Positions 30,397 through 38,960 of a DNA stretch of 64,000 nt are shown here, piece by piece (position 1 is the stretch's first letter; each line of letters begins with the position of its first letter). Location of the stretch: NCBI RefSeq assembly GCF_009931655.1, contig NZ_CP047984.1, positions 2,126,501-2,190,500 on the forward strand, written 5' to 3'. Both the position numbers and the translations under genes were made by a program. Source of the stretch: Pontibacter russatus (GTDB lineage Bacteria; Bacteroidota; Bacteroidia; Cytophagales; Hymenobacteraceae). Under the pieces are notes generated by a model. The model was not told the DNA's origin and did no database searches. It saw only the letters and a program-made list of their open reading frames with translations.

Positions 30397-31377
30397 ATGG
30401 CCAAAGTAACCATTGACGGCATTGAGATAGAGGTAGAGGACGGAACTACCATTCTGCAGGCCGCAAGAAAAATAGGGGGCAAAATTGTGCCGCCTGCCAT
30501 GTGTTTTTATACGCCGTTAAAAGGCAGTGGCGGCAAGTGCCGTGTGTGCCTGGTAAAAGTAACGCAGGGCTCCTCCAAAGACACCCGCCCGATGCCTAAA
30601 CTCGTTGCCTCGTGCATCACGCAGGTACAGGACGGCATGGTGGTGGAGAACACGACGAACGAGGAAGTGCTGAACGCCCGCAAAGGCATCGTGGAAATGC
30701 TGCTCATCAACCACCCGCTGGATTGCCCTATCTGCGACCAGGCCGGGGAGTGCAAGCTGCAGGATTTGTCCTATGAGCACGGCGTGAGCGCGCAGCGCTT
30801 TGAGGAAGAGCGCCGCACGTTCAACAAAGTGGACCTGGGGCCCTATATCCAGCTGCACATGACGCGCTGCATCCTTTGCTACCGCTGCGTACACGTGGCC
30901 GACCAGATTACGCCGGAGCGCGTGCATGGGGTGCTGGGCCGCGGCGATGCCGCCGAGATAGGCACTTATATCGAGAATGTGATAGACAACGACTTCTCCG
31001 GCAACGTGATCGATGTGTGCCCGGTGGGAGCGCTGACAGACAAAACGTGGCGCTTTAAGAACCGCGTTTGGTTCACCAAGCCACTCGACGCGCACCGCGA
31101 CTGCCCTACCTGCTCCGGAAAAGTGACCCTCTGGACGCGGGGCGAGGAAGTGCTGCGCGTGACAGCCCGCAAGGACCAGTACAACGAGAGCCTGGAGTTT
31201 ATCTGCAACACCTGCCGCTTCGACAAGAAGGAGACAAAAGACTGGACAATAGAAGGCCCGACCCATATCAACAGAAATTCTGTAATTTCGGCAAACCATT
31301 ACGAACTGCCGGTGCTCAATGTGCCGATAGTTCCGAATCTGCCAGTGTCCACCAAGAAAAACCTGCCACAGGAATAA
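30397..31377 (+). CDS. nuoG: NADH-quinone oxidoreductase subunit G, short Bacteroidota form
   Basis: Iron-sulfur subunit of 326 residues. It carries the N-terminal 2Fe-2S domain (GGKCRVCLVKV), the HxxxCxxC-type region HPLDCPICDQAGECKLQDLSYEHG, and the 4Fe-4S region RCILCYRCVHVADQ. A further cluster-like stretch (CPTCSGKVTLWTRGEEVLRV) is present, but the large molybdopterin-fold domain of the 900-residue NuoG is absent. The ATG at 30397 was chosen because the extension upstream is encoded by the GAGAAACGAACAAC repeats. Confidence 0.92.
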   Translation: MAKVTIDGIEIEVEDGTTILQAARKIGGKIVPPAMCFYTPLKGSGGKCRVCLVKVTQGSSKDTRPMPKLVASCITQVQDGMVVENTTNEEVLNARKGIVEMLLINHPLDCPICDQAGECKLQDLSYEHGVSAQRFEEERRTFNKVDLGPYIQLHMTRCILCYRCVHVADQITPERVHGVLGRGDAAEIGTYIENVIDNDFSGNVIDVCPVGALTDKTWRFKNRVWFTKPLDAHRDCPTCSGKVTLWTRGEEVLRVTARKDQYNESLEFICNTCRFDKKETKDWTIEGPTHINRNSVISANHYELPVLNVPIVPNLPVSTKKNLPQE

Positions 31378-31380
31378 TAT

Positions 31381-32448
31381 ATGGATTCCGTAGACCTCTT
31401 ATACAAAGGAATTTACATCCTGGTGATTTTCGGAATCACCCTGCTGATAGCCACGTACTCTACCTACTTCGAGCGTAAGATTGCCGCTTTCATCCAGGAC
31501 CGGGTGGGCCCGAACCGCGCAGGCCCGGCGGGCTTACTGCAGCCGTTGGCCGATGCGGGCAAACTGTTCTTCAAGGAAGACTTTATTCCCGCCAGGTCAA
31601 GCAAGGCGCTGTTCATTATCGGCCCCGGCATCGCGATGCTGGTGGCCACCATGTCTAGTGCCGTTATCCCATTCGGGGATATGCTGCTGGTGGGCGGCCG
31701 TGAGGTGTTTTTGCAGGCGATCGAGGTGAACATCGGGGTGCTGTATGTATTCGGGGTAGTGTCGCTGGGCGTGTATGGCCTGATGATAGGCGGCTGGGCC
31801 TCGAACAACAAGTTCTCGCTGCTGGGCGCCATCCGTGCGGCGTCGCAGAACATCAGCTACGAACTGGCCATGGGCCTGTCGCTGATCGCGGTGCTGATGA
31901 TGACGGGCTCCCTCTCCCTGCGGGAAATAGCGGAGCAGCAGGCGGGTTTCAACTGGAACATCTGGTACCAGCCGCTGGGCTTCATCATTTTCCTGGTGTG
32001 CGCCTTCGCCGAGACAAACCGTACGCCCTTCGACCTGCCGGAGAGTGAGGCCGAGCTGATTGGGGGTTACCACACCGAGTACGGCTCCATGAAACTGGGC
32101 ATGTACCTGTTTGCGGAGTACATCAACATTTTCGTGGCCTCCGCCGTGATGGCGACGCTGTATTTCGGGGCTTATAACTTCCCGTTCATGGCGGAGCTGG
32201 AAGCCTGGCTGGCCGGTGCCACAGAAAGCGCGGTGACGGCCAATAACATTGTGACCCTGCTTGGCGTGGCGGCGATGTTCGCGAAGATATTCCTGTTCAT
32301 CTTCTTCTTCATGTGGGTGCGCTGGACGCTTCCGCGCTTCCGCTACGACCAACTGATGAAGCTGGGCTGGCAGATCCTGATTCCGCTCGCCATCCTGAAC
32401 ATTGTGCTGACAGGCGGCGGTATTCTGCTGAAAGATTACCTGTTTTAA
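31381..32448 (+). CDS. nuoH: NADH-quinone oxidoreductase subunit H
   Basis: Membrane subunit joining the peripheral and membrane arms and lining the quinone tunnel; 355 residues with about eight hydrophobic segments. Signatures: ERKIAAFIQDRVGPNRAGP near residue 30 and AFAETNRTPFDLPESEAELIGGYHTEY around residues 205-235. It begins 3 nt after nuoG. Confidence 0.96.
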   Translation: MDSVDLLYKGIYILVIFGITLLIATYSTYFERKIAAFIQDRVGPNRAGPAGLLQPLADAGKLFFKEDFIPARSSKALFIIGPGIAMLVATMSSAVIPFGDMLLVGGREVFLQAIEVNIGVLYVFGVVSLGVYGLMIGGWASNNKFSLLGAIRAASQNISYELAMGLSLIAVLMMTGSLSLREIAEQQAGFNWNIWYQPLGFIIFLVCAFAETNRTPFDLPESEAELIGGYHTEYGSMKLGMYLFAEYINIFVASAVMATLYFGAYNFPFMAELEAWLAGATESAVTANNIVTLLGVAAMFAKIFLFIFFFMWVRWTLPRFRYDQLMKLGWQILIPLAILNIVLTGGGILLKDYLF

Positions 32449-32532
32449 ATTAAAGTATCTAAACTTGAATGTTGGCGTTCTGCATCCTGTTAAGGCAGGA
32501 GGAAAGACACTGACATCCAAAAGATAACATAC

Positions 32533-33042
32533 ATGGAACCACTAACCAATAGAAGAAAGAACGTAGAGCAACTGCCGATGACCTTTGCGGAGCGCGCCTA
32601 CCTGCCTGCTATTGCCCAGGGGCTCGGCATCACGCTGAAGCACTTCTTCAAAAAGAAGGCCACCGTGCAGTACCCGGAGCAGACGCGCGAGCGCAGCGAA
32701 GTGTGGCGCGGCCTGCACGTGCTGAAGCGCGATGAGAACGGCGCGGAGCGCTGCACCGCCTGCGGACTTTGTGCCGTGGCCTGCCCAGCCGAAGCCATCA
32801 CCATGACGGCCGGAGAGCGCAAGGCGGGCGAGGAGCACCTGTACCGCGAGGAGAAGTATGCCGTTACCTACGAGGTGAACATGCTGCGCTGCATCTTCTG
32901 CGGCCTCTGCGAGGAAGCCTGCCCGAAAGCCGCCATCTTCCTGCAGGACGACAAACTGGCCCCGGCCCGCTTCGAGCGCGACGAATTTATATATGGCAAA
33001 GACCGCCTGGTGGAGCCGCTGAAGACTACTGAAACAAAATAA
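32533..33042 (+). CDS. nuoI: NADH-quinone oxidoreductase subunit I
   Basis: Subunit with two 4Fe-4S clusters (N6a, N6b), 169 residues. The ligand sets are CTACGLCAVACPAEAI and CIFCGLCEEACPKAAI. The N-terminal amphipathic part (LGITLKHFFKKKATVQYPEQ) attaches it near the membrane. It starts 84 nt after nuoH and is 4 nt from nuoJ. Confidence 0.96.
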   Translation: MEPLTNRRKNVEQLPMTFAERAYLPAIAQGLGITLKHFFKKKATVQYPEQTRERSEVWRGLHVLKRDENGAERCTACGLCAVACPAEAITMTAGERKAGEEHLYREEKYAVTYEVNMLRCIFCGLCEEACPKAAIFLQDDKLAPARFERDEFIYGKDRLVEPLKTTETK

Positions 33043-33046
33043 TCCG

Positions 33047-33565
33047 ATGACAGAGAGCCTGTTCTATTTTCTTTCCTCGCTGACGCTGCTTTGCGCCCTG
33101 ATGGTGGTGATTTCCAAAAACCCGGTACACAGCGTGCTGTTCCTGATCATCACGTTCTTTACCATCTCCGGCCATTATATCCTGCTGAATGCGCAGTTCC
33201 TGGCGGCGGTCAACATCATCGTATATGCCGGGGCTATCATGGTGCTCTTCCTGTTCGTGATTATGTTCCTGAACATGAGCAAGCAGACGGAGAGCCATGC
33301 AAAGGTGTCTGCCCTGAGCAAGATTGCGGGCGTTATTGCGGGAGGCTTGCTTTTTGTGGTAATGATCGCCGCGCTGAAAGACTCCGACATAGAAGGCTAC
33401 AACCCCGACACCTACAACTCGCAGGTGGGCATGGTGGAGAACCTGGGCCAGGTGCTGTTCACGGAGTACCTGCTGCCTTTCGAGCTGGCGTCCGTGCTGT
33501 TTCTGGTAGCCATGGTGGGTGCCGTGATGCTGGGCAAGAAAGAAACTGGCGAGCGGCATTTCTAA
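33047..33565 (+). CDS. nuoJ: NADH-quinone oxidoreductase subunit J
   Basis: Antiporter-linked membrane subunit of 172 residues with about five hydrophobic segments, including SVLFLIITFFTISGHYILLNAQFLAAVNIIVYAGAIMVLFLFVIM in family form. It is the last gene of the first nuo block; a 25-bp hairpin begins 13 nt after its stop. Confidence 0.95.
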   Translation: MTESLFYFLSSLTLLCALMVVISKNPVHSVLFLIITFFTISGHYILLNAQFLAAVNIIVYAGAIMVLFLFVIMFLNMSKQTESHAKVSALSKIAGVIAGGLLFVVMIAALKDSDIEGYNPDTYNSQVGMVENLGQVLFTEYLLPFELASVLFLVAMVGAVMLGKKETGERHF

Positions 33566-33578
33566 AAGCGTTCAGTTT

Positions 33579-33633
33579 ATATATAACCAGAAAGGCCAGC
33601 GCTTCTACAGCGCTGGCCTTTCTGGTTATATAT
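33579..33633. terminator. Perfect 25-bp TATATA-based hairpin after nuoJ
   Basis: Arms at 33579-33603 and 33609-33633 are perfectly complementary with a 5-nt loop (TCTAC); the stem base is ATATATAACC/GGTTATATAT. It should stop transcription of the nuoA-J block. Confidence 0.85.
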
Positions 33634-33695
33634 GATTACATATGGCGTGATATGTTTTGCTTTCATCCTTCAGGCATCACCTCCGCTATCGCTGT

Positions 33696-33714
33696 TTCGG
33701 ATTACAAATCCGGA
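33696..33714. repeat. CGGATTACAAATCCG palindrome
   Basis: The arms CGGATT and AATCCG flank ACA, a compact hairpin-like repeat in the nuoJ / lipoprotein spacer. Only one copy was noted in this window. Confidence 0.4.
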
Positions 33715-33736
33715 AGAGCAGATAGTCCTTAAAAAA

Positions 33737-33775
33737 CAAGTTTATATACCGCGACTCTTGCCATATATAAACTTG
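33737..33775 (-). terminator. Hairpin downstream of the DUF6929-like gene
   Basis: The arms CAAGTTTATATA / TATATAAACTTG are perfect over 12 bp with a 15-nt loop. It lies 64 nt beyond the stop of the minus-strand lipoprotein gene. Here TATATA is at the loop side. Confidence 0.5.
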
Positions 33776-33838
33776 TCATATATAAATAAGGCCGGTGTTT
33801 CTAAAGTGCTGCGCCTTATATAGATACGATACTCAGTC

Positions 33839-34876
33839 CTACTCCTTCACCTCCAACTGGATCTCCAGCAATTCCGAGCCGCCCTGGTCATCATCCGACA
33901 CCACCACGAGCTTGTACGCTCCGCCTTCACCGGCTGCCACCACCAGCGACTCCGCCTTTCCGGTATAGACGGAGCCGTCAGGGTTCATGAGCTGCACCGC
34001 AGGCACCCGCAGCGGGTTTGTGGCATCTGCGGCATAGGGCAAAGCGTTCAATTCAATCAGGCCCACCAGGCTTCCCAGCACCTCCCCGTCCTCAATGGCG
34101 TTAGGGGTGTTCTCTACCGAGGCAGTAAAGAACAGTTTGCCGCCGAAGGCGTAAGCGCCTGAAAACCCGGCCATATATCCCCCCAGCTCCGGGAGCGCAA
34201 AATGATAGACAGCAGCAGCCGGTATGTCTCCCTCACCCATCACAAAATCCTTGAAGCCTCTGGTAGGAAAGCGGAACAGCACCCCGGCGGCCGTGCCAAG
34301 CGCGCGCTGCATGATGTAGGTGTCGGTTTCGTCCATCGCAAAGCCTTCCAGGTTCAGTTCGCTGTCTGTCTTCATTCGCAGCACCCGTTTCAGAAACATG
34401 TAGAGCCGGGTAAAGTCCAGTTCCCGCACCTGCATGCCATCCGTCACGTTCACCACGAAAGCCCGGTTGCGCCTGTCGCTGGAGCCGGACCCGATCAGCA
34501 GCAGCATCTGGTCGCGGCCGTAGGTGAAATGCGCCATGGCCTCCAGGTCGGGCTTCAACGGTTTCGGAATGCGGCCCGTGGCAAAGTCAGCGGTGTCGAA
34601 CAGCACATGCCGTTGGGCCAGCTTATACTGCGCATCCAGTTCGTACAGGTACGGGGAGTCATCCCCCACAACATAATAGGCGCTGTCGACCAGCTCAATG
34701 CCGGAGGCGGAGGGCAGATGCTCGTAAGTCAGCTTCTGCTGCACGGTGGCTTCTAATTGGATTTCTTTCATGCGGACTTCGGCGGTGGCCGCGTTCGAGG
34801 CGGCGGGTTGTTCAGTTTTGCAGGCGGTAAGCGCCAAAGAGGCAAGGCACACCGGCAAGATACACTTATAGTTCAT
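33839..34876 (-). CDS. Lipoprotein, DUF6929-like, between the nuo blocks
   Basis: Exported protein of 345 residues; the lipoprotein signal ends SLALTAC with Cys19. The rest looks like a beta-propeller: repeated strands such as SASGIELVDSAYYVVGDDSPYLYELD, LEAMAHFTYGRDQMLLLIGSGSS and LNLEGFAMDETDTYIMQRA, resembling the DUF6929 or esterase-like-phytase type; this family call is from pattern memory. It lies opposite to the nuo genes and converges on nuoJ. No link to complex I is evident. Confidence 0.6.
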   Translation of the reverse strand: MNYKCILPVCLASLALTACKTEQPAASNAATAEVRMKEIQLEATVQQKLTYEHLPSASGIELVDSAYYVVGDDSPYLYELDAQYKLAQRHVLFDTADFATGRIPKPLKPDLEAMAHFTYGRDQMLLLIGSGSSDRRNRAFVVNVTDGMQVRELDFTRLYMFLKRVLRMKTDSELNLEGFAMDETDTYIMQRALGTAAGVLFRFPTRGFKDFVMGEGDIPAAAVYHFALPELGGYMAGFSGAYAFGGKLFFTASVENTPNAIEDGEVLGSLVGLIELNALPYAADATNPLRVPAVQLMNPDGSVYTGKAESLVVAAGEGGAYKLVVVSDDDQGGSELLEIQLEVKE

Positions 34877-35051
34877 ACAGGGAGTTCGGTTCAGAATTAC
34901 CCTTAACTACGGAAACCTGCCGCCGTTGGTATAAACCCATGGCCAAAGCGCGCTCCGCCGCAGGCAGAAAAGGCAGAAACAGGAGCCGGAATCCTACGCC
35001 GCCCGCCTAAAGAAGATTCAGATTATTTATGTTTATTTGAAAATAGGGGAT

Positions 35052-35059
35052 AACTTTGC
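35052..35059 (+). promoter_or_regulatory. Possible -7 box for the nuoK-N block
   Basis: TAACTTTG matches TAnnTTTG, 52 nt before the nuoK start. A -33 TTTG at the right distance was not found. Confidence 0.5.
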
Positions 35060-35111
35060 GCCTTAGTTTTAGCACAGCACTTAACCAGCCATACGTTCAG
35101 ACCCACAGAAA

Positions 35112-35441
35112 ATGAACCAGATACCTGAGGTTATCAGAACCATTCCACTTGAATATTACCTGTTTTTCAGCACCGCCCTTTTTGTTATCGGAGTCATCGG
35201 GGTGCTTACCCGCCGCAACGCCATCGTTATATTCATGTGCATCGAGCTGATGCTGAACGCTGTGAACATCCTGCTGACCTCCCTTTCCGCTTACCGCGCC
35301 GACGCCAGCGCCCAGGCCTTTGTGTTCTTTATCATGGCGGTGGCGGCAGCCGAGGTTTGCGTGGGCCTGGCCATTATCGTGATGACGTACCGTAACATCC
35401 GCTCCACGGACGTGCAACTGCTCAACTACCTGCGGTGGTAG
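35112..35441 (+). CDS. nuoK: NADH-quinone oxidoreductase subunit K
   Basis: Membrane subunit of 109 residues with three hydrophobic segments. The conserved Glu lies in IVIFMCIELMLNAVNILLTSLSAY; AAAEVCVGLAIIVMTYR holds the second. It starts the second nuo block. The gene pair K-L continues with a 46-nt gap. Confidence 0.95.
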   Translation: MNQIPEVIRTIPLEYYLFFSTALFVIGVIGVLTRRNAIVIFMCIELMLNAVNILLTSLSAYRADASAQAFVFFIMAVAAAEVCVGLAIIVMTYRNIRSTDVQLLNYLRW

Positions 35442-35487
35442 CAGCCCCACAATTTATCACTCAACAGCATATATAAGACATATACAG

Positions 35488-37452
35488 ATGCAAGAGATTG
35501 TAATGCCAAGTAGTAACCAAGCCATGGCACTGCTCTGTCTGCTCGTTCCGATGCTGCCTTTCCTGGGCTTTATCCTGAACGGCCTGGGCAACAGGAAACT
35601 GGCAAAAGGGCTGGTGAGCCTGGTAGGGTGCGGCACGGTGCTGGCCTCCTTCCTTATCTCCATCTACCTCTTCCTGGACTTCACGGCCAGCGGCGGCCGC
35701 GCCTACACCGTCGATTTCTACAACTGGATCTCGGTGAGCGATTTGCGCATCGGCTTCTCCTTCCTCATCGACCAGCTCACGCTGCTCATGATGCTGATGG
35801 TGACGGGCATCGGCTTTTTCATTCACCTGTACTCGGCCGGGTATATGAGCCACGACGAGAACTTCGGCAAGTTCTTCGCCTTCATCAACCTGTTCATGTT
35901 CTCGATGCTGCTGCTGGTAATGGGCTCCAACTACGTGATGATGTTTGTGGGCTGGGAAGGCGTGGGGCTCTGCTCCTACCTGCTGATCGGCTTCTGGAAC
36001 AAGAACACCAGCTACAACAACGCCGCCAAGAAAGCCTTTATCATGAACCGCATCGGGGACCTGGGCTTCCTGCTGGGCATCTTCCTTATTTTTATCACCT
36101 TCGGCAGCGTGAGCTACCCGCAGGTGTTTGCCGAGGCGGCCCGCTACGCAGGCGGCATCGACTCGGGGGTGATGATTGCCATTACGATGCTGCTCTTTGT
36201 GGGCGCGATGGGCAAGAGCGCGCAGATTCCGCTGTTTACCTGGCTGCCCGACGCGATGGCGGGCCCGACGCCGGTTTCCGCGCTCATTCACGCCGCGACC
36301 ATGGTGACGGCGGGTATCTATATGGTGGTGCGCTCGAACGTATTATATGTGCTGGCCCCTACCACCCTGGAGGTGATTGCCGTGGTGGGTGTGGCAACCG
36401 CATTGCTGGCCGCCACCATCGGCCTGGCGCAAAACGACATCAAGAAGGTGCTGGCTTACTCCACCGTGTCGCAGCTGGGCTATATGTTCCTGGCGCTGGG
36501 GGTGATGGCCTTTTCTTCTTCGCTGTTCCACGTGCTCACGCACGCCTTCTTCAAGGCGCTGCTGTTCCTGGGTGCCGGTTCTGTGATTCATGCCATGAGC
36601 AACGAGCAGGACATCCGCTATATGGGAGGCCTGCGCAAATATCTGCCCATCACGTTCCTCACCTTCCTCATCGGCACGCTGGCCATTGCCGGTATTCCGC
36701 CATTTGCAGGTTTCTTCTCAAAAGACGAACTTCTGGCGCACGTATATGAGCACAGCAAGCTGATGTGGGCGCTGGGCCTGCTGGCCTCCTTCATGACGTC
36801 CTTCTATATGTTCCGCCTCGTGTTCCTGACCTTCTTCGGAACGTTCCGGGGCACCGAGGAGCAGCGCCACCACCTGCACGAGTCCCCGGCTTCCATGACG
36901 ATTCCGCTGATTGTGCTGGCTGTGCTGTCCACGGTGGGCGGCTTCCTGGGCATTCCGGCGGTGTTTGCCGAGAACAGCCATGTGTTGCAGAACTCCCTCT
37001 CGCCTATATATGGCTTTGCCCGCGTAGCCAACGCCGCTGCCATTGAGCCGCTGCACCTCGACCATGCCACGGAATATATGCTGATGGCCATTTCGGTGGC
37101 CGTGGCCGTGATAGCAGCCATCATCGCCTATGTGCTATATGTGAGCAAAAAGACGGTGCCTGCGCCGGAGGGCGAGCGCCTGTCGCCTGTTCATAACCTC
37201 ATCTACCACAAATACTATATCGACGAGCTGTACAACGCCCTTATCGTGCGCCCGGTGATGTGGCTCTCCTCCGTTTTATACCGCTTCGTGGATACGGTGC
37301 TGGTGGACGGCATCGTGAACGGCTTCGGCAAATTCGCGACGCAGAGTGGCCGCACGCTACGCTACGCCCAGAGCGGGGTTATCGGATTTTATATACTCGT
37401 GATGGTGTGCAGCATCGTGCTGATTCTATTTTTAAACTTCTTTATCGGATAA
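35488..37452 (+). CDS. nuoL: NADH-quinone oxidoreductase subunit L
   Basis: The largest antiporter-like membrane subunit, 654 residues with about 15 hydrophobic segments and the lateral amphipathic helix at the C-terminus. The core PTPVSALIHAATMVTAGIYMVVRSN and IGLAQNDIKKVLAYSTVSQLGYM are intact. An ATG at 35506 (MPSSNQ) is an alternative start six codons in. It is followed by nuoM after 12 nt. Confidence 0.96.
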   Translation: MQEIVMPSSNQAMALLCLLVPMLPFLGFILNGLGNRKLAKGLVSLVGCGTVLASFLISIYLFLDFTASGGRAYTVDFYNWISVSDLRIGFSFLIDQLTLLMMLMVTGIGFFIHLYSAGYMSHDENFGKFFAFINLFMFSMLLLVMGSNYVMMFVGWEGVGLCSYLLIGFWNKNTSYNNAAKKAFIMNRIGDLGFLLGIFLIFITFGSVSYPQVFAEAARYAGGIDSGVMIAITMLLFVGAMGKSAQIPLFTWLPDAMAGPTPVSALIHAATMVTAGIYMVVRSNVLYVLAPTTLEVIAVVGVATALLAATIGLAQNDIKKVLAYSTVSQLGYMFLALGVMAFSSSLFHVLTHAFFKALLFLGAGSVIHAMSNEQDIRYMGGLRKYLPITFLTFLIGTLAIAGIPPFAGFFSKDELLAHVYEHSKLMWALGLLASFMTSFYMFRLVFLTFFGTFRGTEEQRHHLHESPASMTIPLIVLAVLSTVGGFLGIPAVFAENSHVLQNSLSPIYGFARVANAAAIEPLHLDHATEYMLMAISVAVAVIAAIIAYVLYVSKKTVPAPEGERLSPVHNLIYHKYYIDELYNALIVRPVMWLSSVLYRFVDTVLVDGIVNGFGKFATQSGRTLRYAQSGVIGFYILVMVCSIVLILFLNFFIG

Positions 37453-37464
37453 GATTCTTAGAAG

Positions 37465-38916
37465 ATGATTACAGCTCTCTTACTTTTCTGGCCTGCCTTA
37501 GCTGCACTGCTGGTGTTGCTCCTGAAAGGGCAGACTGCCAGAACGGTGGCTTTTGTGGCGGCACTTATCGAGTTTGCCATTTCGCTGGTGGCGCTGGCCG
37601 GGTTCAACACCGCCAGCGGAAGCATGCAGCATGCGCTCTCCTTCCCCTGGATTGAAAGCCTCGGCATCGGCTTCACCATCGGCATGGACGGCATCAGCAT
37701 CCTGATGGTGCTGCTCACGACCTTCCTGGTTCCGCTCATCATCCTGTCCTCTTTTAAGCAGGAGTACAAAAACCCGAATGCTTTTTACGCCCTCATCCTG
37801 TTCATGCAGACGGGCCTGATCGGTGTTTTCGTGGCGCTGGATGCGTTCCTGTTCTATTTCTTCTGGGAGGTGGCCCTGGTGCCGATATACTTTATCGCGG
37901 CTATATGGGGCGGTACGAATCGGGTGCCGGTCACCATCAAGTTCTTTGTCTACACTATCCTGGGCTCGCTGTTCATGCTGGCGGCGTTTGTGTATCTCTA
38001 CCTGCAGACGCCGGGCAGCCACTCCTCCGAAGTGTTTGAATTCTACAACCTGAACCTGTCGAGCGCGTCGCAGAGTTGGATCTTTTGGTTCCTGTTCATC
38101 GCCTTCGCCATCAAAATGCCGGTGTTCCCGTTCCATACCTGGCAACCCGACACCTATACCGAATCGCCAACGCAGGGCACCATGCTGCTGTCGGGCATCA
38201 TGCTGAAGATGGGTATATACGGCGTGCTGCGCTGGCTGCTGCCGGTGGTGCCCTACGGCGTGAGCCAGTGGGCCGACCTGGTGCTGGCGCTGTCCATCAT
38301 CGGGATTATATATGCCTCCGTCATCGCCATCCGCCAGAGCGACCTGAAGCGCCTGATTGCCTACTCCTCTATTGCACACGTGGGCCTGATTGCGGCGGGT
38401 ATCTTCACGCTGAACGAGCGGGGCCTGCAGGGCGGGGTGATCCAGATGCTGAGCCACGGCATCAACGTGGTGGGCCTGTTCTTCGTCATCGACATCATCT
38501 TCCGCCGCACCAACACCCGCGAGATCACCAGCCTGGGCGGCATTACACAGCATGCCAAGGCGCTCTCTATCTTTTTTATGATTCTGATGCTGGGCTCCGT
38601 GGCGCTACCGCTCACCAACGGTTTTGTGGGCGAGTTCCTGCTGTTGTCCGGTGTGTTTCAGTACAACTACTGGCTCGGCGGCGTGGCCGGCCTGACTATT
38701 ATCTTGGGCTCAGTCTATATGCTGCGTATGTTTCAGGGCGTGATGTTCGGCCCAACGGGGGCGGCGACGGAGATATTTGCCGAACTGACGATGAGTGAAA
38801 AGGCGGTGCTGATTCCGCTCGTGATCATGGTGTTCTGGATCGGCTTGTTCCCCAACACGTTCCTGAGCATCTCGGAGCCCGCCGTGGGTAACCTGCTGAA
38901 CATCATTAACCGGTAG
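37465..38916 (+). CDS. nuoM: NADH-quinone oxidoreductase subunit M
   Basis: Antiporter-like proton-pumping membrane subunit of 483 residues. Visible motifs: LFFWEVALVPIYFIAAIWGG-type region (FYFFWEVALVPIYFI), PVFPFHTWQPDTYTESPTQG with GIMLKMGIYGVLR, and SDLKRLIAYSSIAHVG. It lies 12 nt after nuoL and 44 nt before nuoN. Confidence 0.96.
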   Translation: MITALLLFWPALAALLVLLLKGQTARTVAFVAALIEFAISLVALAGFNTASGSMQHALSFPWIESLGIGFTIGMDGISILMVLLTTFLVPLIILSSFKQEYKNPNAFYALILFMQTGLIGVFVALDAFLFYFFWEVALVPIYFIAAIWGGTNRVPVTIKFFVYTILGSLFMLAAFVYLYLQTPGSHSSEVFEFYNLNLSSASQSWIFWFLFIAFAIKMPVFPFHTWQPDTYTESPTQGTMLLSGIMLKMGIYGVLRWLLPVVPYGVSQWADLVLALSIIGIIYASVIAIRQSDLKRLIAYSSIAHVGLIAAGIFTLNERGLQGGVIQMLSHGINVVGLFFVIDIIFRRTNTREITSLGGITQHAKALSIFFMILMLGSVALPLTNGFVGEFLLLSGVFQYNYWLGGVAGLTIILGSVYMLRMFQGVMFGPTGAATEIFAELTMSEKAVLIPLVIMVFWIGLFPNTFLSISEPAVGNLLNIINR

Positions 38917-38960
38917 GCGGCACAGGAATTAGAAAAGAATTTAACAGGAAACACGACGAC

